Shown: piece by piece, positions 21,165 through 32,916 of the stretch
Layout of the letters: each line of letters opens with the position of its first letter
Numbering within the stretch: the first letter of the stretch is position 1
From: Muscardinus avellanarius
Taxonomy: Eukaryota; Chordata; Mammalia; Rodentia; Gliridae
Reading direction: 5' to 3'
Assembly: GCA_963383645.1 (NCBI GenBank)
Contig: OY726559.1
Coordinates: 123,824,721 to 123,888,720 of the forward strand
DNA: 64,000 nt
Translations under genes and position numbers: made by a program
The notes under the pieces: generated by a model
Told to the model about the DNA's origin: nothing
The model's database searches: none
The model's input: the letters and a program-made list of their open reading frames with translations, nothing else

Positions 21165-21355
21165 TCTGGGTGATCACTATGTGTTTTGTAAGCATTAACT
21201 AACTGAATTCACCTGATACTCCTTAGTTAGTACCTGTTATCACACACCCATTTCACAGATGTGGAAGCTGAAACACTGAGTTTAACTCCCCCCCCCCCCC
21301 CGCATGCCCATGGCTGGGAGGATCAGAGGCAAGATGCAAACCCAGAGTCCAGCTC
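21165..21355 (-). mobile_element. MIR with an internal C14 run
   Basis: CACCCATTTCACAGATGTGG and the final GATGCAAACCCAGAGTCCAG are antisense MIR. A run of 14 C (21288-21301) interrupts it. Confidence 0.7.
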
Positions 21356-22019
21356 CGGAACGCAGGCTCACAGATTCAACGTGTCCTGGTCCGAGTTCCC
21401 TACCAAATGGAGCAGAAGGCACAAGTTGACTCGCTAGCTTTTAGCTGGAGAATGCAGTCGAGGAGCAGGGAAGAGGGTACCAGAGAAGGAGGGGGAGTGA
21501 GTAGAAGCTGAGTGAGGAGAAGCTGCTCCCAACCCAGGCATAAATTTGTAACAAGTGCAGACAATTGCCTGTGGGTCCCTTTCCTTCTAGTTGTCAGTCT
21601 CTTTCCTCCCTCCCCTGCACTTCTTGCCTGCTCCATCTGGCTCTTCCAGAGCCGCCAAGAAACCAGATCCTGCTGCAGCCAAGCAGGTAGCCAGGAGCCA
21701 GCGGCTCCCAGTACATGTGCATGATGCAGACCCTCTGGGAGCCAGCAGGTCCGCTGGGGCTGAGCGGACCCACAGAGCCTCAGGCCTCACTAGGAGCCGG
21801 GCCAAGAGCAGGTGAATGGCAGGTGTGTGTGGTGGTGGTGACAGAATTCAACAAAAATGGAAACCTCTGCAGCCTTCGAGAACGAGGTAGTCCCAAGTGT
21901 CCTCCTGGAGGGCCACCTGTAAAAGGCAGCCAGGGCACCCGGGGGAGGCCCGGGACTGGGGCAGGCACAGTGCTGTGCTGAGTCCACAGAGCTGAGCACC
22001 CCTGAGGACTAGATCAGTA
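21356..22019. other. Single-copy DNA, no gene recognised
   Basis: Moderately GC-rich with mutually overlapping short frames on both strands. No domain or repeat recognised. Confidence 0.45.
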
Positions 22020-22200
22020 TAGCAAGTACTTATTCTGAGTTGCTACCATATGAAGATGCTATTCTAAATGCTATATCTATATTATTTGTTTTAATTCTCA
22101 AAGAAATGTCATGGGGCTCCTCATGATTTTTTTTTAAGCCTATTAACTTAACTAGTATCTTAACCAGTAAGTGAGACCGTCAGGTTTTTAATCTGGGCCA
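22020..22200 (-). mobile_element. MIR, worn
   Basis: AGTACTTATTCTGAGTTGCT and the end CAGGTTTTTAATCTGGGCCA fit antisense MIR. Confidence 0.5.
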
Positions 22201-22229
22201 GTCTCATCACAACATTAATGCACTCAATA

Positions 22230-23310
22230 ATCAAAAAGTCCTCTGAACGAAAAAGGCCTTCTAGATTGCAAAAAGTTGTAATACCAGGAATAAGATGATT
22301 CAAAGGGTTTTAAGGAAGCAAATCAGCAGACTGAGAATCAGAATGGTGTTAGTCTTTTTGACAGCAGCACTAAAAGCCAGGAGATAATGGAACAATGCCT
22401 TCAAATATTTGAGGAAATTAATTTTTCCACTTAGAATTTTACATCCAGTCAACTTGTGAGTCAAGTATAAAAACAGAATAAGGACTTTTGGAAATAGATT
22501 TAGACTCTAAAAACTGGTCTTCCTTTCTTAGAAAGTGACTGGAGGATATGCATCAGCAAGACAAAGATGTAAACAAGAGAAAAGAAGATGTGACTTCCTG
22601 AAAATGTAAATCCAACCTAAAAAGGCTGTTACAGAGGATTCCAGGTTAGTAACTGTGTGACAAGTCCAAGTCCGGAAAGCCACAAACCCACAGTGGTACT
22701 GGAAGAAATGGAACTTCTTCTCTTTTTTTTTTTTTTTTTTTTTGTGGTACTGGGGTTCCTGGAAGCCCTTCTACCTCCAGGCTACACTCCCAGACCTATT
22801 TTATATTTTTTATTTGTTTGGAAACAGGGTCTCTTAAGCCAGCACGGCTGGCTCCAAAACCTGCGCGATCCTCCTGTCTCCGCCTCCCAAGCGTGGGGAT
22901 TAAAAGCGTGCGCCGCCACGCCCGGCCAAAATGGAACTTCTTGAAAGAGTGTCTAGGGAAAAGTTGACCCAGTGGGGTCAACTGGAAGGAAGATGCAGCC
23001 AGGCAATTGGTAACTAAAGAAATAGAGACAAAACTCTATACAAGAAAGGACGAAAGATCATAATATTCTAATAGATTGAGCAGAGGATAATGTTTGCATT
23101 GTCATAATGATATAAACATTAGTTATTAATATCCTTAAATGTGATAAGATTTTGGAAAAAGGATGAGGGAGGTGAAGTGGAAATATAAATTCTTCATTTG
23201 TCATAACACAAACTTAAAAACTGCAATATATGCATATTATTTAAGCATCTAAGTATCACTTTCAGGAAGAACAGATATAAGTTCAGCATACTTCCCCTAG
23301 GACAAGGATT
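22230..23310 (+). mobile_element. Old L1/HAL1-like sequence
   Basis: GCAGCACTAAAAGCCAGGAG, AATGCCTTCAAATATTTGAG and TTAGAATTTTACATCCAGTC follow the 5' half of old L1 or HAL1 elements. The part after the SINE (22943-23310, ending near AGTATCACTTTCAGGAAGAA) seems to continue it. Confidence 0.5.
22720..22927 (-). mobile_element. Young SINE, T1-short
   Basis: A T-tract, then GTGGTACTGGGGTTCCTGGA, to GCGCCGCCACGCCCGGCC. The TSD AAATGGAACTTCTT is exact at both ends. Confidence 0.92.
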
Positions 23311-23397
23311 GAGCCCTGGTGTGGGATAGTTCAGGGAACTCCTGTTTTCATTACAAGCTTTTTAGCTTACTTTTATTTCTTAATTGTGTACATAATT

Positions 23398-23603
23398 ATT
23401 TTATTTTATTTTATTTCAGTGGTACTGGGGTTCCTGGAAGCCCTTCTACCTCCGGGCTACACTCCCAGACCTATTTTTTACATTTTTTATTTGGAAACAG
23501 GGTCTCCTAAGCCAACGCGCGCGGCTGGCTTCGAACCTGCGCGATCCTCCTGTCTCTGCCTCCCAAGCGCGGGGATTACAAGCGTGCGCCACCACGCCCG
23601 GCC
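23398..23603 (-). mobile_element. Young SINE, T1-short, tail of TTTTA units
   Basis: The tail is (TTTTA)n rather than poly-T. Then GTGGTACTGGGGTTCCTGGA to CCACCACGCCCGGCC. ATAATTATTTTA and ATATTTATTTTA flank it. Confidence 0.9.
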
Positions 23604-25638
23604 ATATTTATTTTAAAATAAAGCTATTCTGTTTTGAAAAGAGGCAGCCCTGTGAGAGAAGCCCATGCATGGAGGACGGGCTCCTAGGTCCCCAAACCCG
23701 TGGGTCCCAGCCTCCACTCCTCTTCATGCCTGTTTTCTTTTTCATGCTCCAGCTTTGGTTTTGCTCCTCTGGTAACCTCTTGTTACCCATTCTGACATCT
23801 ACTCTCTATGAAATGTCTCAGTTCAGTTCCTGTCATTTATCTTAATATTTCAAGATATCTTTTCCTCCTGCCCTTTTCCTAACTTCAATTCAAGTGGCTT
23901 TAAGCAAACAATTTCAGGAACTAGAAGCTGTTGTCACCTCTGTAACTTCGGCCAAATCATCTGACTTCTCGGTTTTCTTGGTGGTAGAATCTACGTGCCC
24001 TTTAATTTCCTTCCATCTCTAACACTGTATTGTTTCTATTCTGAGCCTAAGGCCCAGTTGGCAGAGCCATATAGAAATAATCACAAAGGGAGGGTTGCTA
24101 TTTATTCTATGATCAAAGTAAATAGTTCACTGAAGATTCATATTGGGTCCCATATACTTTAAAAGGAAATTCAAAACTCTACAACTAAAACCTAGAGTAT
24201 CAGTGGCCCAGATAGGAATTAAGCTAATAGCTCAGAGGAAGAAATGAAGCCTCAAAGTCATTAAATTAGTCAGTCTTGATCCAACTTCTTTTACGAACCC
24301 TTTTAGGAGAGAGAGATTCAAATCTAGATAATAGCGATGGCTCCAGTGACCTCTTAACGCGAAGGGAGCCATTTGGGGTTTTAAATCTCATAAACTCTTG
24401 GGGAGATAAAATGCAGCCGAAAGCAAAGGTGGAAACATTCATGAAAAGAAACGGTCTCAAATACTGAAAGAATAAAATGTGAACCCAAAGATGCACAGGC
24501 TTTCCTAGTGAGGAGAGAAGGGGTTCCTGCCACAGGCCAAGCCTTTTCTCTCCCCGAGTAGAGAGCGCTAGCTCGTGCACGTTAGTCCACTTGCAGAGTG
24601 GGTCTTAAAGAGAGAAAAAACACTGTGCATTTATAACCACTAACAGGTAAGATTAAATGGTGGATTTACTATACCTAGAGTGAGGGAGAAAACCTTGTTA
24701 GATAGATGAGATCCCAGTCATGTCACTAAGTAAATTAGACCTGATGGAACCTTTGTGTCCTGGCAAGTCACACTGGGACCCAGGGAGGTCAGTTCTTTGA
24801 AATATTAATAAATAGCCTTTAAGACTTTCACAAATCCAAGAAGTTAAGCAAATATGATCTGTCTCAAAGTAGCACACACACACAAGCATATATACTTTTA
24901 GAGAAGCAAGAAGAAAAATCACAAAAGTGTCTCAGTCCTTTGCTAAAAGAAAACAAAGTTTTTAAGATAGATTACCTCTTTCCCTTCAAATGGACCTATT
25001 TTTGTGTCTTGGTATTGGTTCCTTATCTATGGTGCATTAGATAAAATAAAGGGATACCATAGCGATGAAATCTCCGTGCCATGTGTGTATTCCACACACT
25101 TTTATTGAACGTATTTACTGAATTCTCTTGATACACTCAGTACGCCACATAATTTTGCTAACACATTTTGGTTCACGTTATGCACATAGCCTTCCTGTCT
25201 GGACTTGCACACTGATGGTCTAAGAGGGACCTGGAACACTCTGTGAGAATGTCCCTAGGTCATGTAAGGTCATGTAACAAGGACTTCCTAGTATTAGTCA
25301 AGATTTTCAAAATATTTACACACCAAACATGAGCCCTACCGATCAATAAATAGGCTCCAGTCCCACTGCCAGCAGGTCATCCCAGGGCCTCCAGCGACTC
25401 CTCTCCCCCCCAGGAAAGAGAGCCCAGGACAAAGCACACCAGCTTTTGATTGTGTAACAAAACAGATTTTACGTTCCAGACCCACCAAAGAGACCCAATG
25501 AGAAGGACCCTGTTCAGAGGCTTATCGTGGGGTTGCCTACATTTTCCACACAAAGGGATAAGAGAGCTGAGTTAAAAGATTGCTTCTTCTCCCCGGACCT
25601 AGAGGCCTTTATACTTTGTCAAAAATCTTGTGAATAAA
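23604..25638. other. Single-copy, mostly AT-rich DNA
   Basis: A possible worn MIR lies at about 23920-24020 (CGGCCAAATCATCTGACTTC). Otherwise no repeat, RNA or gene was recognised across this 2-kb stretch. Confidence 0.45.
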
Positions 25639-25756
25639 GCTGGGTGTGGTGGCACATACCTCAAATCCTTGTATTTGAAAGGCTGAGACAGGAGGATTGC
25701 AGGCTCAAGGCCAGCCTCAGCAACTTGGTGAAACCCTGTTTCAAAATAAAAAATAG
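25639..25756 (+). mobile_element. SINE left half
   Basis: AGCTGGGTGTGGTGGCACAT to CCTGTTTCAAAATAAAAAAT. The ID half is absent. The next SINE starts at its A-rich end. Confidence 0.75.
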
Positions 25757-25955
25757 CCGGGCGTGGTGGCGCACGCTTGTAATCCCCGCACGTGGGAGGC
25801 GGAGACAGGAGGATCTCGCAGGTTCGAAGCCAGCTGCGCTGGATTGAGAGACCCTGTTTCTAAATTAAAAAAAAAAAAGTATAAAAATAGGTCTTGGAGT
25901 GTAGCCCGGAGGTAGAAGGGTTTCCAGGAACCCCAGTACCACCAAAAACAAACAA
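25757..25955 (+). mobile_element. Young SINE, T1-short
   Basis: GCCGGGCGTGGTGGCGCACG to AACCCCAGTACCACCAAAAA. It was inserted in or next to the A-tail of the half-SINE before it. Confidence 0.9.
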
Positions 25956-25963
25956 ACAGCTGA

Positions 25964-26133
25964 TTTTTTTCTTTTTTTGCGGGTCTGGGGAATGGAACCT
26001 AGGAGCATTCAACCTCTGAATTACATTTTTTATTCTTTATTTTGAAACAGGGTCTCACTAAGTTGCAGAGGGCCTCACTAAGTAGCTGAGGCTGGCTGTG
26101 AACCGCGATCCTCCAGTCTCAGCCTCCCAAATG
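25964..26133 (-). mobile_element. 5'-truncated SINE, T2
   Basis: GCGGGTCTGGGGAATGGAAC to CAGCCTCCCAAATGCTG, without the CCCGGC end. GCTGATTTTT flanks both sides, so truncation happened at insertion. Confidence 0.85.
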
Positions 26134-26246
26134 CTGATTTTTAAATCACTCCCCATAGTTGATCTTGTTTTAATAAAAAAATTCCTCCCCCAAAACATTC
26201 AGTAAATCTATACTCCACAGAGGTCATTAAAAATTGAGCAGACTAG

Positions 26247-26443
26247 CCGGGCGTGGTGGCGCACGCTTGTAATCCCCGTGCTTGGGAGGCTGAGACAGGA
26301 GGATCGCGCAGGTTCGAAGCCAGCCGCGCGCGCTGGCTTAGGAGACCCTGTTTCCAAATAAAAATGTAAAAATAGGTCTGGGAGTGTAGCCCGGAGGTAG
26401 AAGGGCTTCCAGGAACCCCAGTACCACAAAAAAAAAAAAAAAA
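26247..26443 (+). mobile_element. Very young SINE, T1-short
   Basis: GCCGGGCGTGGTGGCGCACG, GCCGCGCGCGCTGGCTTAGG, AACCCCAGTACCAC and an A-tail of about 19. The TSD AAAAATTGAGCAGAC is perfect on both sides. Confidence 0.95.
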
Positions 26444-26458
26444 AAAATTGAGCAGACC

Positions 26459-27092
26459 CATGTGTGGTCTCCAGGTGTGTATCTGTTCACCAAGTGAGAA
26501 GGAGGCAGGGGGATCAGTGTCCTGGAGTGAGCGAGGCTGGGCCCCAGGGACCCGTGGGGCCGGGGAGCAGGACCTCAGCTCCTGTCAGACCTAGGAATGA
26601 GTGGAAGAAGGAACAGATGAACAGAGCGGTGGGGGCCCTGGGGAAGCAGCTCCAGGAAGCCCATCCTCATCCCTGGTGACGTATGTGCCTCGTTTGCGGA
26701 ATGGGAGCTGCTTTCACTGACACCCACAGCGTAAGCCAACCGTGCACCCAGCACAGACATGGAAGATATGGAAGGATGAACCCAGAAGCAGTGATGAGTC
26801 ACCTGGGGGGCAGAACCTGAACCGGAGCAGAGCGGCTGGCGTACGGCGTCTATAAGGGCAAGTATGAGACATGGTGTTAAACTTCCCCCACGCAGCACAA
26901 GAGCAAGTCACATTGCCAACAGCACTTTGCAGGCTAGAGCAAGAGAGCCAGGAGACGCAGGAGGGTCTCCAGGTGGGGAGGTGGCCACACACACTCAGGT
27001 CCCTGCCACCTGGGGAGGGAGACGCCCTGGGTATCGCCGAGGCAGCATGGGGGACCCAGTTAAAAACAAAACGATGGAAAGGCTTAAGAGTA
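26459..27092. other. Single-copy DNA, no gene recognised
   Basis: GC-moderate with short frames on both strands and no recognisable signature. Confidence 0.45.
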
Positions 27093-27288
27093 GCCGGGCG
27101 TGGTGGCGCACGCTTGTAATCCCAGAGCTTGGGAGGCTGAGACAGGAGGATCTCGCAGGTTTGAGCTAGCCTCAGCTACTTAGTGAGGCTCTCAGCAGCT
27201 TAGTGAGACTCTGTTTTCAAATAAAATATTTTAAAAAATAGGAATGGGAGGGTAGCCCGGAGGTAAAATGCCCCTGTGTTCCATCCCC

Positions 27289-27292
<4 letters not shown>
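27093..27292 (+). mobile_element. Dimeric SINE, T1-long
   Basis: GCCGGGCGTGGTGGCGCACG to GTTCCATCCCCAGTAAC, then a CA tail. AAAGGCTTAAGAG before and AAAGCTTAAGAG after the CA tail are the TSD, so the microsatellite lies inside the insertion. Confidence 0.9.

Positions 27293-27332
<40 letters not shown>
27293..27332. repeat. (CA)n microsatellite
   Basis: About 20 CA units forming the tail of the preceding SINE. Confidence 0.95.
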
Positions 27333-27334
<2 letters not shown>

Positions 27335-27500
27335 GCAAAGCTTAAGAGAGCAAGGGAGGTCGCTCCTCTCAGAGTGCTGGCCTGGAAGAACAGAAGCAGA
27401 GCTGTTCAAACTCAAGTCCCCACACAACTGCACGCTGCTCCTTTTCTGCCATGGCAGTTGCATTTTCCGTGTCTTGAACATGAAGAATGTGTGCATTGAG

Positions 27501-27715
27501 CCAGGTGTGGTGGCACATGCCTGGAATCCTAGGACTTGGGAGGCTAAGACAGGAGGATGGCAGGTTTGAGGCCAGCCTCAGCAATGTGTAAAGGGACTTT
27601 TAACAACCTAGTGTGACCCTGTTTGGAAATAAAAAGTAAAAAGGGGCGAGGGGTATAGCTTGGAGGTAGAATACCCCTGGGCTCAATCCCCAGTAACTCT
27701 CTCCCCCCACCAAAA
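27501..27715 (+). mobile_element. Old dimeric SINE
   Basis: AGCCAGGTGTGGTGGCACAT to GGCTCAATCCCCAGTAACTC. GTGTGCATT and AGTATGCATT flank it. Confidence 0.8.
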
Positions 27716-28034
27716 GTATGCATTCTTCATTTAAGCATTCTGTGTATTGTCCAAGTAACATAAGAACTGGTCCATCACATATGAAAAGGTTGGTAATCTG
27801 CCAAGATTCCTGGGCAAGAATCAAGTGCATTATTTTAGAGCCTAGAAACCTGGGTCCATTTACATGAAATGTCCAGTCTAGCTAAGTCCGTCAGCGGAGA
27901 AAAAGACGGGTGGCTGGCTAGGGCTGAGCGGGAGTCTGAGAAAATGAGAGGCGACTGGACAGGAATGGCGCTGAGCCTCCAGCTTCAAACAGGCCAAGCA
28001 CCATTGAGTTTTGCACATCAACGAAGCTGCTAGA
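27716..28034. other. Single-copy DNA, nothing recognised
   Basis: No signature seen. Confidence 0.45.
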
Positions 28035-28190
28035 GCAAAACAAACACACCTGGGTTGTTTCCTGCCTCTTCGATGTGCTGGCTCCATGACCTTGAGAAAG
28101 TCGCTCCCTCTTGTCTGTTTCCTCCTGTATAAATGGGGATGGTCCGTCTGCACTTCCTGTTCCACATGGAGAGTGCGGCTCCTCAGTGAG
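28035..28190 (+). mobile_element. MIR
   Basis: GGCTCCATGACCTTGAGAAA and TTTCCTCCTGTATAAATGGG are the sense MIR core. Confidence 0.75.
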
Positions 28191-29373
28191 GTCTCAAAGT
28201 GGGGCCTCTGAGCTCTTCCCAGCTCTGTTGTTGACGCTGAGTTTTGGAAGATTCCTGTTTGAAGAGACGGGGAAGAAAGGCGCTTTCAGGTGTTGGGTGG
28301 GCAGTACAAGTGGCAGCTTGGAGCACAGGAGGCCTGGCGGGCTGGGGAAGACAGGGCAAGTTCCATGACTTCTCAACTGCGTGGACCTAATTTTTCGCTG
28401 CAGGATTCATGGTGTTTTTTAAGCCATTCAAAGGTAATCCGGGTCTATTCCTGTCGAGGCTGGTGACACTACTGGGGTCGAAGCTGTGGGCTTGGTCAAA
28501 GGATCACAGGACAAATGAGGGTGTGATGTGGTTCGTTTCACTTCCTAAACCAACGGGTTCACCAAGCACTTTGAGGCTCCCACCGCATCCGCCAGGCTCA
28601 GTGCAGAGCTCGGCTCTGGGCAGGAGAAAGAGCCACCTGGGGCTCTGGCTCCAGATGGGCCTGTCCTGCTCAGGGTGCTCGGTGGCCCTGCCAGCAGGGC
28701 ACACAGACACCTGGGGCTCTGGTGCCTTCCCAAACCCCAGAGTCTTTGTCTAGATGCCGGCTGGCAGAGAAAGACTTCTGCCTACACAAGTTCCAAGAAA
28801 GGAAAGGGCTCTCCCAGCCGGCTTGCAGAGGCCCCAGCTGCCTCCCCAGCAGCTCTCCGGGATGACACCTATGCCTGTGATGATTAGACCTTGGTCCATG
28901 GTCTGACCTTCGGTCTTAGGATAGATCTCAAAAGAAGGTGATTGACGTATACGGCCACTGCCTTCCTGAAGATGGATTGGGAAGGAAGAAATGGCTATGG
29001 ACTGTAGCTGTGTGCTTCTCAGCCAGGAAAACAGGAGGACTGCAGGTGAGGATGGGATTGCTAGACTGTCGGGGTGGCCACTTCTGCAATGGGGTCTGAC
29101 TTGACAGCAGATTGGGAGCCCTTACAAATGTGTGGTAATGCCTCCCCCATACCACTGTTGGCCAAGATAAAGTCCAGACACTGTCTATCTTTGTTTGGGG
29201 GCCTCTTTTTGATTGGTTTCTATGGTAATCATGGTCTTTTGTGATTGACATTACCTGTCATTAAATACCTTAAGATAGTCCATCAAATTAATTATATCTC
29301 AGAAGCTTAGGGACTAAGCTGCCTCTTATATTTTCTTCTATCTATGGAGATCTAGGTAGACCCTGATAATCGT
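28191..29373. other. Single-copy DNA, no gene recognised
   Basis: A frame of about 114 codons at 28409-28753 has equally open antisense frames and no domain I know. No repeats seen until the L1 at 29384. Confidence 0.45.
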
Positions 29374-30867
29374 ATCTCTCCGGTTTTTAAAAATTTTTTA
29401 TTGGTGCATTGTAGTCATACATCTTAATGGGATACAAGATGGTGGGGACATACATGCACACATCACCCAATCAGCTCTTACCCAATCCCCACCTCATTCC
29501 CTTCCCCGCTCTCCTTCTCATATTTGGCTTAGTGATTGACCTTGATATGTTTGTTAAAGTACATTATGTGCATTAGAGATTTTTCCTCTTCCCCTCTCCC
29601 ATCCCCTCAGTTAGTTTGCCTTATTTGCTCATATATAATGTCTAGAGTTCCTCCTATGGCCCATTTTCTCGCTAGCTTCTGCATATTAGGGAGAGCATTC
29701 AAGTTCTTATTTTTTGTGACTGACTAATCTCACTTATCATAATGTCCTCCAGTTCCATCCATTTTCTTATAAATGATGTAATTGAGTTTTTTTAATGGCT
29801 GAGTAAGATTCCATTGTGTACATATCCCACAGATTTGTAATCTATTCATCTGTTGATGGACATCTTGGCTGGTTCCATAGTTTGGCAATGGTGAATTGTG
29901 CAGCTATGAACATAGATATGCATGCATTAGTTTGGTAGTTTGGTTTCCTTTCTTTTGGGTAGATACCCAGGAGTGGTATTGCTGGATCATATGGTAAGTT
30001 CATTCCCATTCTTCTGAGAATCCTCCAAACTGTTTTCCAAAGTGGTTGCCCTAATTTGCAATCCCACCAACAATGTATTAGAGTTCCCACTTCTCCACAT
30101 CCTCTCCAGCATCTGTTGTTGTTTGTGTTTTGAATGATTGCCATTCTAGTTGGGGTTAGGTGAAATTTCAGGGTAGTCTTGATTTGCATCTCTCTGATTG
30201 CTAATGATGTTGAGCATTTTTTCAAGCATTTATTATCCATTTGATTTTCTTTTTACATGAAGTGTCTATTTAGTTCATTTGCCCATTTTTTATCGATTAT
30301 TTGTTTTCTTTGTGCTGAGTTTTTGAGTTCTCTGTATATTCTAAATATTAGTCCTCTATTGAAGGAGTAGGAGGCAAAAATATTCTCCCACTCTGTTGGC
30401 TCTCTATTGAGGTTCTTGACAGTTTCCTTTGCTGTACAGAAGCTCTTCAGTTTAATGCAGTCCCACATATTGATTTGCCTTTTAGTTTGTTGTGCCTTTG
30501 GGGTCTTGTTGAGAAAGTGTTTATCTGTGCCTATGTGTTGCAGTGTTGGACCTATGCCCTCTTCAAGTAGCCTCTAGGTCTCTGGTCTAATTTCCAAGTC
30601 ATTGATCCATCTTGAATTGACTCTTGTGCAGGTTGAGAAAGTGGGATTTATTTCCATTTTTCTGCATATGCCAACACCATTTGTTAAACAGTCTATCTTT
30701 TTTCCAGTGTATGTTTATGACCTCTTTGTCAAAAATCAATTGGCTGTAAGCATGCAGATTTGTTTCTGAGTCTTCTATTCTGCTCCATTGGTCTATGTAT
30801 CTGTATTGTGCCAGGTCCATGCTGTTTTATTACTATGGCTTTGTAGTATAGTTTAAAGTCAAGTATT

Positions 30868-31327
30868 GTAGCTGGGTTTAGTCTCACATGCTTATAATCC
30901 TAGCATGTGGGAGGCTGAGACAGAAGATTGCGGTTCAAAGAGAGCCTCAGCTACTGCTTAGTAGCGGCCCTTTGCAACTCGGTGAGACCCTGTTTCAAAA
31001 TAAAGAATAAAGCTGGGTGTGATGGCATATACTTATAATCCCAGCATTCAGAAGGCTGAGATCAGAGGATTGAGGTTTGCGGACAGTATCAGCTACTTAG
31101 TGAGGCCCTTCGCAACTCAGTGAGACCCTGTTTCAAAATAAAGAATAAAAAATAGGGCAGGGGGTGTATCTCAGAGATCAAATGCCCATGGGTTCCATCC
31201 TCAGACCCACAATAAAAATAAAAATAAAAATAAAAATAAAAATAAAAATAAAAAATAGGGCTGGGAGTATAGCTCAGAGGTAGAATACTCCCGGGTTCCA
31301 TCCCCAATAGCACATACACACACAAAA
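30868..31327 (+). mobile_element. Old SINE inside the L1, itself split
   Basis: The left half is 30868-31009 (AGCTGGGTTTAGTCTCACAT) and the ID half 31256-31327 (GTATAGCTCAGAGGTAGAAT). AAAGTCAAGTATT before and AAAGTCAGATATT after are the TSD in L1 sequence. Confidence 0.83.
31010..31255 (+). mobile_element. SINE, T2, nested, with (AAAAT)n tail
   Basis: AGCTGGGTGTGATGGCATAT to GTTCCATCCTCAGACCCAC, then about seven AAAAT units. It lies in the linker of the older SINE. Confidence 0.85.
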
Positions 31328-31886
31328 AAAAGTCAGATATTGTGATTTGTGATTCCTCCTGCATAGATTTTGTTGCTGAGAATTACTTTGGCTATTCTCA
31401 TTTTTTTTGTTGTTCTAAGTGAATTTAAGGATTGATTTTTCTATGTCTGTGAGGAATGACCTTGGTATGTTAATGGGTATTGTGTTGAATCTGTACATCA
31501 CTTTTGGAAGTATGGCCATTTTGATGATATTTATTCTGCCTATCCATGAACATGAAAGATCTTTCAGTCTTCTAAGGTCTTCTTCGATTTCTTTTTTCAA
31601 TGTTTTATAATTTTCTTTGTAGAAGTCTTTTACCTCCTTGGTTAAGTATTTTATTTTATTTTTTTGTGGGATATCCTGAGTGAAAGTGTTTTCTGAATTT
31701 CTTTTTCAGTGGATTTATGGTTGGTATACAGAAAAGCTTCTGATTTTTTAAGATTGATTTTGTACCCAGACACTTTGCTGAATTTGTTGATTAGTTCTAA
31801 AAGCCTTTTGGTTGAGTTTGCTGGGTCTTCTAAGTATAGTATCATATCTGCAAATAGTGAAAGTTTGAGTTTTTCTTTTCCTATTT

Positions 31887-31993
31887 AAAAATATGGAATG
31901 CTTCACAAATTTGCGTGTCATCCTTGCACAGGGGCCATGCTAATCTTCTCTGCATCGTTCCAATTTTAGTATATGTGCTGCTGAAGCGAGCAC
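31887..31993 (-). pseudogene. U6 snRNA pseudogene
   Basis: The 107-base copy is full length. On the minus strand it starts GTGCTCGCTTCAGCAGCACA, contains GATTAGCATGGCCCCTGTGC, and ends GCATTCCATATTTTT. U6 RNA is the catalytic-core snRNA of the spliceosome. This copy is a retropseudogene because its 3' end runs directly into L1 and no TATA or proximal sequence element is visible upstream (32000-32060). Few changes from U6 are evident (for example GAAGCATTCC where U6 has GAAGCGTTCC). Confidence 0.92.
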
Positions 31994-32009
31994 ATCTCTC
32001 CATTCTTTG

Positions 32010-32225
32010 AGGCTGAAAAAGCATTTCCTGAGTGCCCACGGTGTGTCACACTGGGGATCTGGCAGGTGTAATTCACTTATTACTCATATATTCTCAGGAG
32101 TAGGATTCTGTTAATTAAACCCATCTACAAATAAAGAACGTGGGCATAGAGAAGGTAAGCACCTTGCTAAAGTGCGTGAAGCTAGGATGTGAAGAAGGTA
32201 GCATCAGAACCCAGGTAGTCCAGGT
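32010..32225 (-). mobile_element. MIR
   Basis: The antisense order fits: TGTAATTCACTTATTACTCA, CCCATCTACAAATAAAGAAC, GCATCAGAACCCAGGTAGTC. Confidence 0.6.
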
Positions 32226-32916
32226 CCAAAGCCAACACCTCCAACCCAGCACGTCACAGGTGTCAACAACGGCCACCATTCAAAAGGACTTTCCCAAGGA
32301 AAAACAACTGTACCCAGAGATAAAAGATGGGGTCTCCTGAGTGAAGAGGAAATGCTGATCTAGTCTCTGAATAAAGAGAATGCACAGCTGATAACCCAGA
32401 AAAGTGAGCCAGGTGTGTCTGAGAACTTGGCTCTGTACTCTCTCTTCCCTTCCTGTCTGGTGCACATTTTCTGGGTCACACTCCTCTGACTTGCTGTGGT
32501 ATTTATTCAGTAGACTTGTAGTGGATTCTACACTAGGGACACCAGAGAAAGAAAGACGCACAGTGCTGCCCCCGAGGACCCCGGGTACCATCCGAGATCA
32601 CCATGTCTTCCCCTGTGTTGTCCAGTTATCCTCAGGAGCATCCCAGGAGACAAGCCAGGCAAGAACTCGTGGACTCATTTTATGGCTGGGAGCACTAAGG
32701 CACCGCGTCTCTAATTGCTCTGCTCCCATGTCTCCCGTAATCTCACTCACGAGAATTCCAAATTAAGCACTGTTTTGAGTGTTCTGTCCTCTTGCCTCCA
32801 TACATATAAAGTCCACCTACACAGACAGTCTGTTAGGCAGTTTTTGCTAGTCATCAATGAAACAAGAAAAAACTAGGATGATGGAGGTTTTTGTCACTAA
32901 ATTAAATTTTTTCAGC
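32226..32916. other. Single-copy DNA, no gene recognised
   Basis: GGTATTTATTCAGTAGACTT at 32499 may be a worn ancient repeat, and 32830-32865 resembles the terminus of a MaLR-type LTR. Neither is firm. Confidence 0.4.

Larger units (their letters stand above)
29384..31993 (-). mobile_element. 5'-truncated L1 fused to a full U6 snRNA copy (U6-L1 chimera)
   Basis: Read on the minus strand, the insertion starts with U6 (31993 down to 31887). It then passes directly into L1 ORF2 within the RT domain ([19 protein letters not shown], 31651-31845), continues with [16 protein letters not shown] (31415-31600), FNKWCW (30599-30820), [20 protein letters not shown] (30253-30468) and [20 protein letters not shown] (29842-30240), and ends in the 3'UTR and a short A-tail. 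The frames carry stops and shifts, so it is dead. SINEs at 30868-31327 interrupt it. ATCTCTCC at 29374-29381 and 31994-32001 flanks the whole unit, indicating one insertion by template switching from L1 to U6 RNA. Confidence 0.85.

Noticed and set aside
29842..30240. 132-codon frame as a host gene
   Set aside because: It is the C-terminal part of L1 ORF2, recognisable by its CWRGCGE...CWWDC segment.
31887..31993. U6 copy as a functional snRNA gene
   Set aside because: It is fused to L1, lies within an L1-type TSD and has no upstream U6 promoter elements.
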